Below, in pieces: positions 44,926 to 54,309 of a DNA stretch of 64,000 nucleotides; position 1 is the first letter of the stretch; every line of letters begins with the position of its first letter. The notes beneath the pieces are model-generated. The model worked only from the letters and a program-made list of their open reading frames with translations. It made no database searches and was not told where the DNA came from. This stretch comes from Crocosphaera chwakensis CCY0110 (GTDB lineage: Bacteria; Cyanobacteriota; Cyanobacteriia; Cyanobacteriales; Microcystaceae): NCBI RefSeq assembly GCF_000169335.1, contig NZ_AAXW01000008.1, positions 62,001 to 126,000 on the forward strand. The letters are read 5' to 3'. Made by a program: the position numbers and the translations under genes.

Positions 44926-47742
44926 TCAAGCTGGATTATCTGGTAATCCAGGTATTCTCCTTAAATCATACAGCATTTTCCTTTCATATAAATCTAAAAT
45001 TTCTATAGGCACTTTTGTTTGAATATCACAATAATCTTTTACCATTTGTTGGTTTAAGTATTTTTCTTGAGACATAGTTTCTGTACTAGCATTTTCCTTT
45101 ATTTCTAATTTATAAAGGTTTTTATCTAGGTCTTCTCTTATATTTTCTGGATATTTTTTTAAATTAATTGTTTCCTCTTCTTTTGGTATATTTTCTCTCT
45201 TTATAGATGGATCTTTTTTTAATTCTTTTCTATGTTCTTTAATTAGTTCTTCAAATTTTTGAGTAGTTTGTAGTTTCTCAATATATCCGTTTAATTCCTG
45301 ATTAAATTTATTTGTATACTTAGAATTCTTTTCGGTTGGAAATTCACTTTGTAATACTTTTTCTCGGTTTTCATAAAATTTTTCTAAGCTGTGATTTTTA
45401 TCATCTAATAATTTGATTGTACCGATACTAAGAAACTGTGCTAATCGATAATAGCATAACGGTTTTAAGATTTCTGCTTCAGGATTTTGTTCTTTAAAGT
45501 TTTTAAAACTTATGTCTTTGACAATTATTTCATTCTTATTATCGTTAGTTTTTACTTCATCTATAATTTTTACTTTTGAAGAAAATAAAGTCTCTTCGTT
45601 TGCTAAAATAAATGGTTTATCATCTTCTGATTGTATTTTCAACTTTAACTTTCCATCTACCTCCATATCTTCTAGTTCTCGTGAGATTTGAGGTTCAAGT
45701 AGTCCACTAAGAAGAGATGCCCATCGAAAATGAGTTTTAGCTTCTTTTAACTTATTAACTAATGTATATGATACTTGATTTCTTTCTTGAATATTCTCAG
45801 AATTCTGAACAGAATTCATGACTTCTTGAAAAGAGGATAACTCATACATTCCATGAACAAATTTTAAATTCCTTATTGCTTTTAAATATTCCATAAATAA
45901 ACCATCAGCTTTGTTATTTGGCTTTTTTAAAAACTTTTCATCTGAATTTTTATTTTTACGTTTGTAAAATTTTCTATCAAGCTTATACCAGTCAATATCT
46001 TTCATATCTTTATATTCTGGATATTTTTCACCTGATAGAATGTCATTATTATACGGACACTGTTGCTCATTCTTTGTATTCATCAAACGCCTTAGTATCT
46101 CCGTAGACGCATACTTTTGATTATAGTTTTTCTCACCATCACATTCATCACTATCACTATTGTTAAGGATTTTTGAAAAATTACTAATAATATTTTTTCT
46201 ATAAATTGAAGCTGATTTTTCTAAGAAAAATTTAGCATCTCTCATTCTTCTTTTATTGATAAACTCTCGTTGTTCTACTAATGTATTTTTATCCTTATCT
46301 CCCAAATTTCCAGAATAATCAAGACTATCATCTCTAGAACTAAGTCCATAAGATTTTAACACTAAAACTTTAGCAAGGTTGGTCAAATACTCCATATAAA
46401 ATGCACCGTCTTTATTATCTTCGTTTTTGATTGCTGATATATAATATTCTTTTGCTTTATCTAAGTCTAGTTGTTTATAGTAAGCATAGCCTAATTTAAA
46501 CAATGCTAATGGATGTTGTTGTTCAGTAAAAGATAAAGAAAGATAATTTTGTATTCTCTGGAAAGGAAACCACCAATTAAACCAATAATCATCTAAGTCA
46601 CTAGGCGAGTCTAGATAAGTTAACGCTTTTTTGTACTGTATTTCTGCTTCAACATATTGAGTTTCGTCTAAAGCATCATCTCCGTTTCTTAAAGCATCTT
46701 CACCAGCAGAAGGTAGATGAAGAATAAACCCCCAAACAACTAAACTCAAAAGTCCTAAAGAAACAAGTGCCATAATTTCATCATGCCACTTTTCTAGTTG
46801 ACGGGAAAATAAACCTAAAAGACGAATAAAGATTTGTTTTCCTTGTGATAAAAAAGTTCCACTAATAAGAGAAACAACTAAACCAGATAAGAATAAAGGC
46901 AATAATTCTAACCCACCAAAGTCAAATAATTGGATAATACTCCAACTACGAAGTAAGATGAGAACAATAGAAAAAATACAAAATAATGTTATAATTTGTG
47001 CAGGTAAATCAAACTCTCTATGTAATGGTATAAGATTTTTCCACCAATCATTTTCATAAGAAATATTATCCGATGCGCTCTGACAATATTCTTGAATTTT
47101 TTTATGGGTTGACGAATTAGATAGATTTTTGAAAAAGGGGATTATTTTAAAAATGAAAATAAGCAGAATTATCAATGCGCTTACTACTTGAATAAACCAA
47201 GGAAACCCCAGATATATACTTACGATTAAAGTAAGCGGTAGCCAGCAAAATAATATTAATATTAATCTAATTACTAATGGTATATTTTTAAGAATTTTCT
47301 TAACTTTATTAATAATTGTTTCTTCTTGATCACTTTTAGTAATAATTTTTTGTAGTTTATCAAGATAACTATCTAATTTATTTATTTTTTCAATCTCTAT
47401 AGGAATAGGATATAGTTGAGAGAATAATATTTTCTGGACTTCGTCCCTAGCTTTTAGAAGTCGGAAATAATTATCATAAAAAACAACTTCAACGTCTTGC
47501 TTATTATTATCTATTTCTTCTTGTACTTCGTTTATTTTATCTTCATAGCTAAGTGGTCTTATATAATATGCTTCGTCTTCATTATTTGATATAATATCTA
47601 ACTTTTCCAATTCGTTTTTGAATTCTGTAAACAATTCTTCTGTTTGATGAGCTTCTTGAGAATTAGCTCTAAACTTCTCAAAAACAAAAATTGTTTTTAA
47701 TATAGATAAGGCATATTGTTCAATGGCAGAGTTCAAGTTCAT
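44926..47742 (-). CDS. Large membrane protein with TPR-like repeats, unrecognised
   Basis: A 938-residue protein I cannot assign. The N-terminal 150 residues are helical and charged. Five to six membrane segments lie between about 155 and 350 (LVIRLILILFCWLPLTLIVS, VVSALIILLIFIFKIIPFF, IITLFCIFSIVLILL, LLPLFLSGLVVSLISG, IMALVSLGLLSLVVWGFIL). A TPR-like stretch follows (GDDALDETQYVEAEIQYKKAL; HPLALFKLGYAYYKQLDLDKAKEYYISAI), then about 450 lysine- and glutamate-rich residues. It is AT-rich and sits beside an IS element, with a single good ATG and no obvious operon partner. A role in envelope transport, surface assembly or defence is equally open. Confidence 0.65.
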   Translation of the reverse strand: MNLNSAIEQYALSILKTIFVFEKFRANSQEAHQTEELFTEFKNELEKLDIISNNEDEAYYIRPLSYEDKINEVQEEIDNNKQDVEVVFYDNYFRLLKARDEVQKILFSQLYPIPIEIEKINKLDSYLDKLQKIITKSDQEETIINKVKKILKNIPLVIRLILILFCWLPLTLIVSIYLGFPWFIQVVSALIILLIFIFKIIPFFKNLSNSSTHKKIQEYCQSASDNISYENDWWKNLIPLHREFDLPAQIITLFCIFSIVLILLRSWSIIQLFDFGGLELLPLFLSGLVVSLISGTFLSQGKQIFIRLLGLFSRQLEKWHDEIMALVSLGLLSLVVWGFILHLPSAGEDALRNGDDALDETQYVEAEIQYKKALTYLDSPSDLDDYWFNWWFPFQRIQNYLSLSFTEQQHPLALFKLGYAYYKQLDLDKAKEYYISAIKNEDNKDGAFYMEYLTNLAKVLVLKSYGLSSRDDSLDYSGNLGDKDKNTLVEQREFINKRRMRDAKFFLEKSASIYRKNIISNFSKILNNSDSDECDGEKNYNQKYASTEILRRLMNTKNEQQCPYNNDILSGEKYPEYKDMKDIDWYKLDRKFYKRKNKNSDEKFLKKPNNKADGLFMEYLKAIRNLKFVHGMYELSSFQEVMNSVQNSENIQERNQVSYTLVNKLKEAKTHFRWASLLSGLLEPQISRELEDMEVDGKLKLKIQSEDDKPFILANEETLFSSKVKIIDEVKTNDNKNEIIVKDISFKNFKEQNPEAEILKPLCYYRLAQFLSIGTIKLLDDKNHSLEKFYENREKVLQSEFPTEKNSKYTNKFNQELNGYIEKLQTTQKFEELIKEHRKELKKDPSIKRENIPKEEETINLKKYPENIREDLDKNLYKLEIKENASTETMSQEKYLNQQMVKDYCDIQTKVPIEILDLYERKMLYDLRRIPGLPDNPA

Positions 47743-47841
47743 TGTTTCTATTTCTTATATTTTTAGCTCGAAAGTCGCTTGAAAATTTAAGAAAAGAAAG
47801 TCTAGAAAAAGTTGACACTTCTCCTAAACTTTTATTTTCAA

Positions 47842-49233
47842 TTATTCGTTCAATAAAGCTTCAACAAACTCATAACTAGAAAAAGGTCTTAAATCTTCAA
47901 TTCCTTCCCCAACACCAATAAAACGAATGGGTAAATCTAATTGTTGGGCAACCGCTAAAGCGACACCACCTTTGGCAGTTCCATCTAATTTAGTTAAAAC
48001 CACACCGCTTAAATTAGCTGCTTCAGAGAAAACTTGCGCTTGACGTAACCCATTTTGTCCTAAAGTTGCGTCTAATACTAACAAAGACTCAACTTGAGCT
48101 TTATCCGCTTTCTTATCAATTATACGCCGAATCTTAGCTAATTCTGCCATTAAATTCTTTTTATTTTGAAGTCTTCCTGCCGTATCTACCAATAATAAAT
48201 CAGCTTCACGGGCTTGAGCAGCAGAAATGCCATCAAATACTACAGCAGCCGGGTCTGTATTTTTGCCAGGGTTGGCAATAACAGGAGTGTTGGTTCTTTC
48301 TCCCCAAACCTGCACTTGTTGAACAGCAGCAGCCCTAAAGGTATCAGCAGCAGCAATAATACAATTGTAGCCAGATTGTTGAGCTAAATGGGCTAATTTA
48401 CCGATAGTAGTTGTTTTTCCTGCACCATTGACCCCCGTTAATAGCCAAATATTTAAAACTCCTTTTTCTGGGGCAAAACCAGGATTAACCACTTTTTGCA
48501 AAGGACGGTCTAAAATCTCTCTTAAAATACTTTTGAGGTATTCTAAAGCTTGTTCTGGGGGCAGTGCTTCTTCTAAAAGTTTATTTTGTAACGTAGAAAT
48601 AATATAATCTGTCGCTTCTATCCCTGTATCCGCTTGTAATAACAGGGCTTCAATTTCCATGACAGCATCTTCATTAAGAGGCCCTTGACCGACAATAGAT
48701 TTAAGTTGGTTAACTAACCCGCGTCGGCTTTTTCCTAACCCTTGACGCAGACGTTTTAACCAATTAATTTCTTCTTGTGAAACATCATCCGGGGCCCGTC
48801 CTTGTGCTGCTAAAACTTTAGCTGACCAAACAAATTCGTCATCGAAGGTGATGGGGGTTGTGTCTTCAACCGTTGCCTTCTCCATCGCCGTTTCTTTGAG
48901 TGCTTCTAAGCGATCGGATTTTTGCATCCACGCTGGTGTTTCCTCTGTTTTCTCTTTTTGAGGAGACTGAGACACCTGGGGAGTTTCTGGTTCAACCTCC
49001 GTTACTTGGTCATCTGTTGTTTCTGAGGGGGTTTCTGTTTCCTCTGACTCGGAGGTTGAAGGCGTTTGACGTTGTTGAATATTTTTATATGCTGTTTTTG
49101 CCCAACTTAAATAATCTTCTTGATCGCTTTGTTCACTAGAAGGTTCAGTTTCAGGAGTCTTGGTTTGTTGAGTGGGTTCTGAAACTTCTTCAGATTCGGT
49201 CTTATTAATTTTACGGCGAAACCAATTAAACAT
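47842..49233 (-). CDS. ftsY: Signal recognition particle receptor FtsY
   Basis: FtsY docks the SRP-ribosome complex at the membrane. The 463 residues have an acidic, Glu/Thr/Ser-rich A domain (1-130), then the N domain (LRQGLGKSRRGLVNQL) and the G domain with GVNGAGKTTTIGKL (P-loop), AADTFRAAAVQQ, DTAGR and TKLDGTAKGG. The C-terminal RFIGVGEGIEDLRPF is the FtsY signature. Length and order are normal. Confidence 0.96.
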   Translation of the reverse strand: MFNWFRRKINKTESEEVSEPTQQTKTPETEPSSEQSDQEDYLSWAKTAYKNIQQRQTPSTSESEETETPSETTDDQVTEVEPETPQVSQSPQKEKTEETPAWMQKSDRLEALKETAMEKATVEDTTPITFDDEFVWSAKVLAAQGRAPDDVSQEEINWLKRLRQGLGKSRRGLVNQLKSIVGQGPLNEDAVMEIEALLLQADTGIEATDYIISTLQNKLLEEALPPEQALEYLKSILREILDRPLQKVVNPGFAPEKGVLNIWLLTGVNGAGKTTTIGKLAHLAQQSGYNCIIAAADTFRAAAVQQVQVWGERTNTPVIANPGKNTDPAAVVFDGISAAQAREADLLLVDTAGRLQNKKNLMAELAKIRRIIDKKADKAQVESLLVLDATLGQNGLRQAQVFSEAANLSGVVLTKLDGTAKGGVALAVAQQLDLPIRFIGVGEGIEDLRPFSSYEFVEALLNE

Positions 49234-49475
49234 AGGAATAAAAATTAGTGCTATCTAAAACATTTTAAGCCTCTGTTTGACTTTTCACGATCTATTTTTA
49301 ATCCATAGCCGAAAGTAATGCGCTTTTTCTGGTATGAGGCGAAGTGGGCAGACTTTCCCATCATCACCGTACCAGAAACTCTCATCACCACACTCACTGT
49401 GTACCAAGGCTTTGGCCTCAAAGGCAAGACAGGTGAATACTTTTGCCTTTTGTCTGTTGTGCCTGTTGTTTTGAA
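49234..49475. other. Gap between ftsY and the DUF4168 gene, with a small ORF
   Basis: A plus-strand ORF of 54 codons runs from ATG at 49318 to TGA at 49480-49482 (contains WYEAKWADFPIITVPETLI), overlapping the end of the DUF4168 gene on the other strand. No ribosome binding site or family is evident. I considered an SRP RNA because ftsY is adjacent, but the conserved SRP core is absent. Confidence 0.25.
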
Positions 49476-49982
49476 TTATTGAGATAAGATTTCAACGACT
49501 TTCTTTTGAAGATCGCGATTATTTTCAACAATTTTGCCGATTTCATTAAACCGTGAAATTTCTAAACCGGCCTCTTTAACAGCAACTCTTTTTTTCTTGC
49601 GATCTTCTTCGTTGAGTTCTCGAACTGCTTCTAAGGCTTCTTCAAACTGCATTTGTTTATCAGCAGACAGATTCATTTGAGTGTCTTCTTGTTTGCCAAT
49701 TTTCATAAACTCTTCAGGGGACATTCCTGTAGCTTGAACGGCTTCAATCATTTTTTGCTGAGTTTCTTCATCGATCGCCCGTAAATCGGCGATCGCGTCG
49801 GCAAATTTTTCTAAGTCTTGTTGGGAAATATTTTGCTCAGCCATTTCAGAAGACGATTGAGCGATCACTTCTCCTGGCTGACTATAAGCGGGAAATCCAC
49901 CAAAACCAGTAGCGCAAATAACTACGCCAAGACACCCTTTCGATAATAATTGTTTAAGCATTTTGTTATTTGTAGAATCCAT
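49476..49982 (-). CDS. DUF4168-family secreted protein
   Basis: A 168-residue exported protein. The signal peptide includes LLSKGCLGVVICATGFGGFPAYSQ. The mature part is helical with two similar segments, ISQQDLEKFADAIADLRAIDEE and LSADKQMQFEEALEAVRELNEEDR, characteristic of DUF4168. Function unknown. Two Met codons (49982, 49961) are possible starts and neither has a strong ribosome binding site. Confidence 0.75.
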   Translation of the reverse strand: MDSTNNKMLKQLLSKGCLGVVICATGFGGFPAYSQPGEVIAQSSSEMAEQNISQQDLEKFADAIADLRAIDEETQQKMIEAVQATGMSPEEFMKIGKQEDTQMNLSADKQMQFEEALEAVRELNEEDRKKKRVAVKEAGLEISRFNEIGKIVENNRDLQKKVVEILSQ

Positions 49983-50130
49983 TACATTTAGCCATCAGTC
50001 TCAAGAAATGATTAATCTAGAGCTAACAGTTTTTAGCATCTTAGCAACTCTTGAGAAAAATGGAGCAGTAAAAATTTTATTTTTCAATTTTCACTAATAT
50101 ATTAAATAACCCAACTAAAAATAATCATTT

Positions 50131-51081
50131 ATGTCTAGCGTTAGTTTATTATCAGCCCATTCTTACGATCTGCCTTTACTTAAAGCCTCTTTAGAAAAGC
50201 TTTTAGAACCATTAGGAGGAATCAAGTCTTTTGTTCAACCAGGACAAAGAGTTTTACTCAAACCAAATTTATTGACGGGAAGTCGTCCAACCAAAGAATG
50301 TGTCACTCGTCCTGAAATGGTGTATTGTGTGGCTCAATTGGTTAAAGAAGCAGGAGGAACGCCATTTTTAGGAGATAGTCCAGCCTTTGGTACAGCCCGT
50401 GGGGTTGCCTTGGCCAACGGTTACGGGTCTATTATTGAAGCGTTGGGGTTAGAGGTAGTCGAATTTAAAGGCAAACGTTACAGTCATGATAGTGACCATT
50501 TTGATCATTTACGCTTGTCTAAAGAAGTGATGGATGCAGATGTGGTCATTAACTTGCCTAAAGTTAAGTCTCATGTTCAGTTAAGTTTAACTTTGGGGGT
50601 TAAAAATTTATTTGGTTGTGTTCCGGGGAAAATGAAAGCCTGGTGGCACATGGAAGCTGGAAAAGATGCCGATCGCTTCGGAGAGATGTTAGTAGAGACA
50701 GCTAGAGCCATCGCCCCAAATTTAACCATCATTGATGGTATTATCGCTCATCAAGGTAATGGACCGAGCAGCGGCGAACCGAGGGATTTAGGCATTTTAG
50801 GAGCTTCTAGCGACGTTTTTGCTTTGGACTGCGCTATGATTGAACTCTTAAAGCTATCCCCTTCATCGATTCCTACATGGGTGGCTCAAAAAAGACTAGG
50901 ATTAATTAGTAAGGTTGCAGACATCGAATTTCCCTTATGCCATCCGACTCAATTACAAGTGAATGATTGGCAGTTACCCCATAAAACAATGCCCATAGAT
51001 TTTGGACTCCCTAGAGTGATTCGTTCAACCTTTAAACATTTATATATTCGTTTAGTACGAGAACCCTTAAAGATTTCTTAG
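50131..51081 (+). CDS. DUF362 protein, possible iron-sulfur flavoprotein relative
   Basis: A 316-residue DUF362 member. The conserved core includes VLLKPNLLTG, CVTRPEMVYCVAQLVKEAGG, GDSPAFG, VVINLPKVKSHVQLSLTLGVKNLFGCVPGKMKAWWH and LTIIDGIIAHQGNGPSSG. Some DUF362 proteins carry ferredoxin-like cysteines; none is obvious here, so this is the short form. Reaction unknown. It is convergent with the GH13 gene. Confidence 0.88.
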   Translation: MSSVSLLSAHSYDLPLLKASLEKLLEPLGGIKSFVQPGQRVLLKPNLLTGSRPTKECVTRPEMVYCVAQLVKEAGGTPFLGDSPAFGTARGVALANGYGSIIEALGLEVVEFKGKRYSHDSDHFDHLRLSKEVMDADVVINLPKVKSHVQLSLTLGVKNLFGCVPGKMKAWWHMEAGKDADRFGEMLVETARAIAPNLTIIDGIIAHQGNGPSSGEPRDLGILGASSDVFALDCAMIELLKLSPSSIPTWVAQKRLGLISKVADIEFPLCHPTQLQVNDWQLPHKTMPIDFGLPRVIRSTFKHLYIRLVREPLKIS

Positions 51082-51098
51082 ATCATCAAGTTGACGGA

Positions 51099-51120
51099 AG
51101 CGATCTCGAAGAGATCCGCT
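51099..51120. terminator. Hairpin between convergent genes, part of a dispersed repeat
   Basis: AGCGATCTC (51099-51107) pairs with GAGATCCGCT (51111-51120) with one bulged base and a 3-base loop. The sequence resembles the GCGATCTCGAAGAGATCCGC palindromes dispersed in many cyanobacterial genomes. It lies between two convergent genes and could end both transcripts. Confidence 0.4.
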
Positions 51121-51136
51121 TTGCGGTGCGCCTAAT

Positions 51137-52465
51137 TTATTCAGATAACCACATTTGAGCCGTTCTAGGATGAATGGATAAGGTAAAGCGATCGCCCTCG
51201 ATTGTCATTTTGTTATTATTTAGACAATCTTCATAGAGACTGGGATTTTTTAAACCCGAAGTGCTAAACTCCACCGAAGCATGATCACCCCCTTTATTAA
51301 TAGCAACAATGCCACAATCTCCTCGTCTAAAGACTAGCACCAAGTCGCTTTCATATAACATAGCCATCTGTTTTCCTTGAACCTGACTGTGAAAGCGAAT
51401 CATTCGCTTAATATCGTCTCGTTTAAACGCATTACACCAGCGATCGTGATCTTCAGGATGTCGGTGAACGGATTCGTTATGATCTGAGTAAATTAAAGGA
51501 AGACCCCCATCTTTCCCGACAATGTAAGCATAAGCTAAATTTTCATCGGTGCGATCAAGTAACAAGTTACGAAAATCCTCATTATGAGGAAGATCATGAT
51601 TGACCACAAAAGTAACAGACCTAGACCAAGGTAAACCATTATTCTCGTTTTCAGGACGGGCTAATGTTCTAAGAGAACCTCCCATCTCAAATGCTTTTCG
51701 GATGGTTTGAAACAAACGGAAATCATAGGCAGATATCCAAGTTTCTTGGAGAAAGGGATCTAAAAAGGTTTTTTCTTCATGATCATTGGTGGTCAAAACT
51801 TCCCCGAATAAATAGCGTCCAGCCAATGAATCACTATCGGCAAAATTATCAATCATCCGCTTACTTATATGTTTGATAGCATCAATACGGAAGCCATCAA
51901 AGCCCATTTTTGCTAAGGCAGCTAACATGGTTCGTTGTTGCAATAACACCCAAGGAGAGTCCATTAAATCCGGTAAATCACTGATATCGCCATAGACAAC
52001 TCGGTGTCGATCAGACCATTCATGATCTTCAATATTTCCGGAACGATTAAAATCATGACCAGAAAATAAACCCTCATTCAAATCGCCATACAATTTATTG
52101 GCTTCAAATAAGTCTCGATTATGTTGATAGTTAGCGAGTTCAGCGTCTCCTGGAAAGTTTAACCGATCTTCTCTTTGTTCATTAGCCATATGGTTGATGA
52201 CAATATCAGCATAGACTTTGAGTTTATGCTCACCGGTATGACATTGTTTAATCAATTCCTCTAGTTCTTTTTTCCCTCCCAAATGGGACAAAAGCACTCG
52301 ATAATCTTTCGGTTGATAACGTTGCCACCAGTCATGAGAATTGACATCTGAATAAAGAATCGGTGGAATGAGTAGCGCACCATAACCTGCTTCTCGTATT
52401 TCTCCTAGTCTGTCAATAATTTCTTGATACTTCCAATTGAAAACATGAAGTACGACATCACTCAT
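51137..52465 (-). CDS. GH13 alpha-amylase-type protein
   Basis: From the ATG at 52465 this encodes 442 residues (a longer frame reaches 52528). GH13 motifs: DIVINHMAN (I), GFDGFRIDAIKHI with the nucleophile Asp (II), LFGEVLTT with the acid/base Glu (III), and FVVNHDLPHNED (IV). The barrel is shorter than in the other amylase of this window and the N-terminus (MSDVVLHVFNWKYQEI) is typical of bacterial alpha-amylases of GH13 with a compact form. There is no signal peptide, so internal glucan is the likely substrate. Confidence 0.88.
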   Translation of the reverse strand: MSDVVLHVFNWKYQEIIDRLGEIREAGYGALLIPPILYSDVNSHDWWQRYQPKDYRVLLSHLGGKKELEELIKQCHTGEHKLKVYADIVINHMANEQREDRLNFPGDAELANYQHNRDLFEANKLYGDLNEGLFSGHDFNRSGNIEDHEWSDRHRVVYGDISDLPDLMDSPWVLLQQRTMLAALAKMGFDGFRIDAIKHISKRMIDNFADSDSLAGRYLFGEVLTTNDHEEKTFLDPFLQETWISAYDFRLFQTIRKAFEMGGSLRTLARPENENNGLPWSRSVTFVVNHDLPHNEDFRNLLLDRTDENLAYAYIVGKDGGLPLIYSDHNESVHRHPEDHDRWCNAFKRDDIKRMIRFHSQVQGKQMAMLYESDLVLVFRRGDCGIVAINKGGDHASVEFSTSGLKNPSLYEDCLNNNKMTIEGDRFTLSIHPRTAQMWLSE

Positions 52466-52669
52466 AACAATTTTTTCCTTGTAGCGGGGTCTTGCTTTGG
52501 GTTGCAATAACGCCATTTTAACTGACAATACCCTTTTAATACGAATATATTACACCAATAACAAAAAACTTAATTCTTCTTATCGATTCTTTAATTAATG
52601 ATAAAAACTCGTTACCTATTGATAACAACCATAAATATAAATATTAGATTTTCCAAAAATAAAGGATCA

Positions 52670-52858
52670 TTAAGTATTTCTTGGATAAGCTCCTCGTTGC
52701 CGGATAGCAGACATACAATACTCAGAACCACATTTTGAGCAAACTAAAATAGCGGTTAATGTCGATTGAGATTTAATCAATAAACCTTTACTGTGACACT
52801 TGGGACAAATATCTAAAGCTAGATTTGTCCAGAGTTTTAATTCAATAGTATTATTCAT
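52670..52858 (-). CDS. Small zinc-ribbon protein
   Basis: A 62-residue protein with two cysteine pairs, CPKC (about 18-21) and CSKC (about 40-43), spaced as in a zinc ribbon. The tail is SAIRQRGAYPRNT. The function is unknown; such proteins often bind nucleic acid or another protein. Confidence 0.65.
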   Translation of the reverse strand: MNNTIELKLWTNLALDICPKCHSKGLLIKSQSTLTAILVCSKCGSEYCMSAIRQRGAYPRNT

Positions 52859-53054
52859 AGCAATTTATTTGAACAATGATTTAAACTAAATTCCAGAATA
52901 ATAGCTATCAAGAAAGGATGTCAGGGTAAAAAAATGTAGATATTTTGAGTAAAAATAGATAATTGATGTCAATGTAAAGTAGGCAAAAGTGGAAATTAGG
53001 AGAATTTAGGGGAATATAGTTTTCTTATTATTTTAAAAAGCTAAATAGGCATCT

Positions 53055-53567
53055 TTATGGGAATTTAAGAGGATTACCGAATAAATCATAAATCATAATA
53101 TCCCATTGTCCGTCCTGGGCAATTTCAAAAGCAATTTGAGTCCCGTCGGCATTAATAATAGGATTCCGGACTTCTGCTTGTAAATCAGTTGTTAAATTCC
53201 GTTTTTGTTCGGTTTGTCGATCATAAACATAAATATTAGTTTTTCCTTGACGACTACCTGCAAAAACTACATAGCGACCATTTTCAGAAATAGACGGATG
53301 AGACGCTATTTCATCTAACGCATTTAACCCCGGTAAAGAAATTAATTGTCGTTGTTGAGCATCGAAAAGATAAACGTCTTGAGAACCATTTCTATCAGAG
53401 ATAAAGACAATATAAGTAGAAGTCACTTGGGGTTCTAAGTCCGAAGCGCGACTATTTAATCCTCGTCCCCCTCCATCGAAAGGGAAATTAAGATAACGAG
53501 GATAACCTGTACACCCTGTCATCAGACTACTAATGACAACTATCCACGTAATAAGAAATTGTTTCAC
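53055..53567 (-). CDS. TolB-like (PD40) lipoprotein, half propeller
   Basis: A 170-residue exported protein with a lipobox (LMTGC, Cys19), so a lipoprotein. The mature part has about three WD40-like PD40 blades: TYIVFISDRNGSQDVYLFD, ENGRYVVFAGSRQGKTNIYVYD and ADGTQIAFEIAQDGQWDIMIYD. A TolB propeller has about six such blades, so this is half length. It lies 38 bp downstream of a paralogue on the same strand. The two might pair to make a full propeller, an inference. Confidence 0.8.
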   Translation of the reverse strand: MKQFLITWIVVISSLMTGCTGYPRYLNFPFDGGGRGLNSRASDLEPQVTSTYIVFISDRNGSQDVYLFDAQQRQLISLPGLNALDEIASHPSISENGRYVVFAGSRQGKTNIYVYDRQTEQKRNLTTDLQAEVRNPIINADGTQIAFEIAQDGQWDIMIYDLFGNPLKFP

Positions 53568-53605
53568 TGATCAATCCTAAACTTAAACGAATAACTGATC
53601 ACTGC

Positions 53606-54304
53606 TTACTGATCATTGATCACTGGTGTACCATCAGGAATATCTAATTCAATTAATGGGCCACGATCTAATACTTCTATGTCCCATTGTCCTCGCCGTG
53701 CGGTTTCAAAAACAATGTAGCGTCCATCAGCACTAATTTGTGGATTTCTCACCCAATTACGATAACCTTGAGTTAACAGTTCTGCCCGTCGAGTGGCGCG
53801 ATCATAAAGTGCTACGTCTGGCCGTCCTTGTACACTAGAAATATAAACTAAATATCGTCCCGTACGGCTTAAACTAGGACTTTCTAAGATAACGTTACTT
53901 TGATTTAACCCTGGGAGATCCATGAATTTTTCGCTACGCAAATCATAGAGTAAAATCTCGTTACTGCTGTTACGATTGGAGACTAGAGCTAACCAACGAC
54001 CATCACCACTAAGAGCCGGTTGTTGGTCATTATAACGACTATTGAGGGTAGCCGGGGGTTCGGGACGGTTGAAGGCATTACAAGAGCCTAGGAGACTTAT
54101 TAAGCTTATTCCTATGAGTAGCTTAAGAGATAGATAGGGTAAAGAAACTTGTGAGCGGAGGAGCAGGGAGCAGGGAGAGGGGAGAATTGCTAAAAACTCT
54201 CGTTGCTGACAAAGCCTTCTCCACTTTGGTATTCCTCGCTCATCAAATTTTTTGGCCTTTATGTTGTCTCCCTTTGCGCCTCTGTCTTGTTTACAGTGGA
54301 GCAT
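53606..54304 (-). CDS. TolB-like (PD40) lipoprotein, second half-propeller copy
   Basis: A 232-codon ORF with three PD40 blades (GDGRWLALVSNRNSSNEILLYD, RTGRYLVYISSVQGRPDVALYD, ADGRYIVFETARRGQWDIEVLD) like the next gene. A lipoprotein signal (LIGISLISLLGSC) starts only around residue 60, and the sequence before it is unlike a protein and includes the G/A-rich repeat near 54158-54184. The real start is probably downstream of 54304, but no ATG or GTG lies just before the signal; the 5' end may be altered by repeat insertion or use a rare start. Confidence 0.7.
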   Translation of the reverse strand: MLHCKQDRGAKGDNIKAKKFDERGIPKWRRLCQQREFLAILPSPCSLLLRSQVSLPYLSLKLLIGISLISLLGSCNAFNRPEPPATLNSRYNDQQPALSGDGRWLALVSNRNSSNEILLYDLRSEKFMDLPGLNQSNVILESPSLSRTGRYLVYISSVQGRPDVALYDRATRRAELLTQGYRNWVRNPQISADGRYIVFETARRGQWDIEVLDRGPLIELDIPDGTPVINDQ

Positions 54305-54309
54305 TATTG

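Noticed and set aside
49234..49475. Possible SRP RNA or other small RNA next to ftsY
   Set aside because: The conserved SRP RNA core sequence (GGAAGCAGCC-like) is absent and no stable rod structure is apparent.
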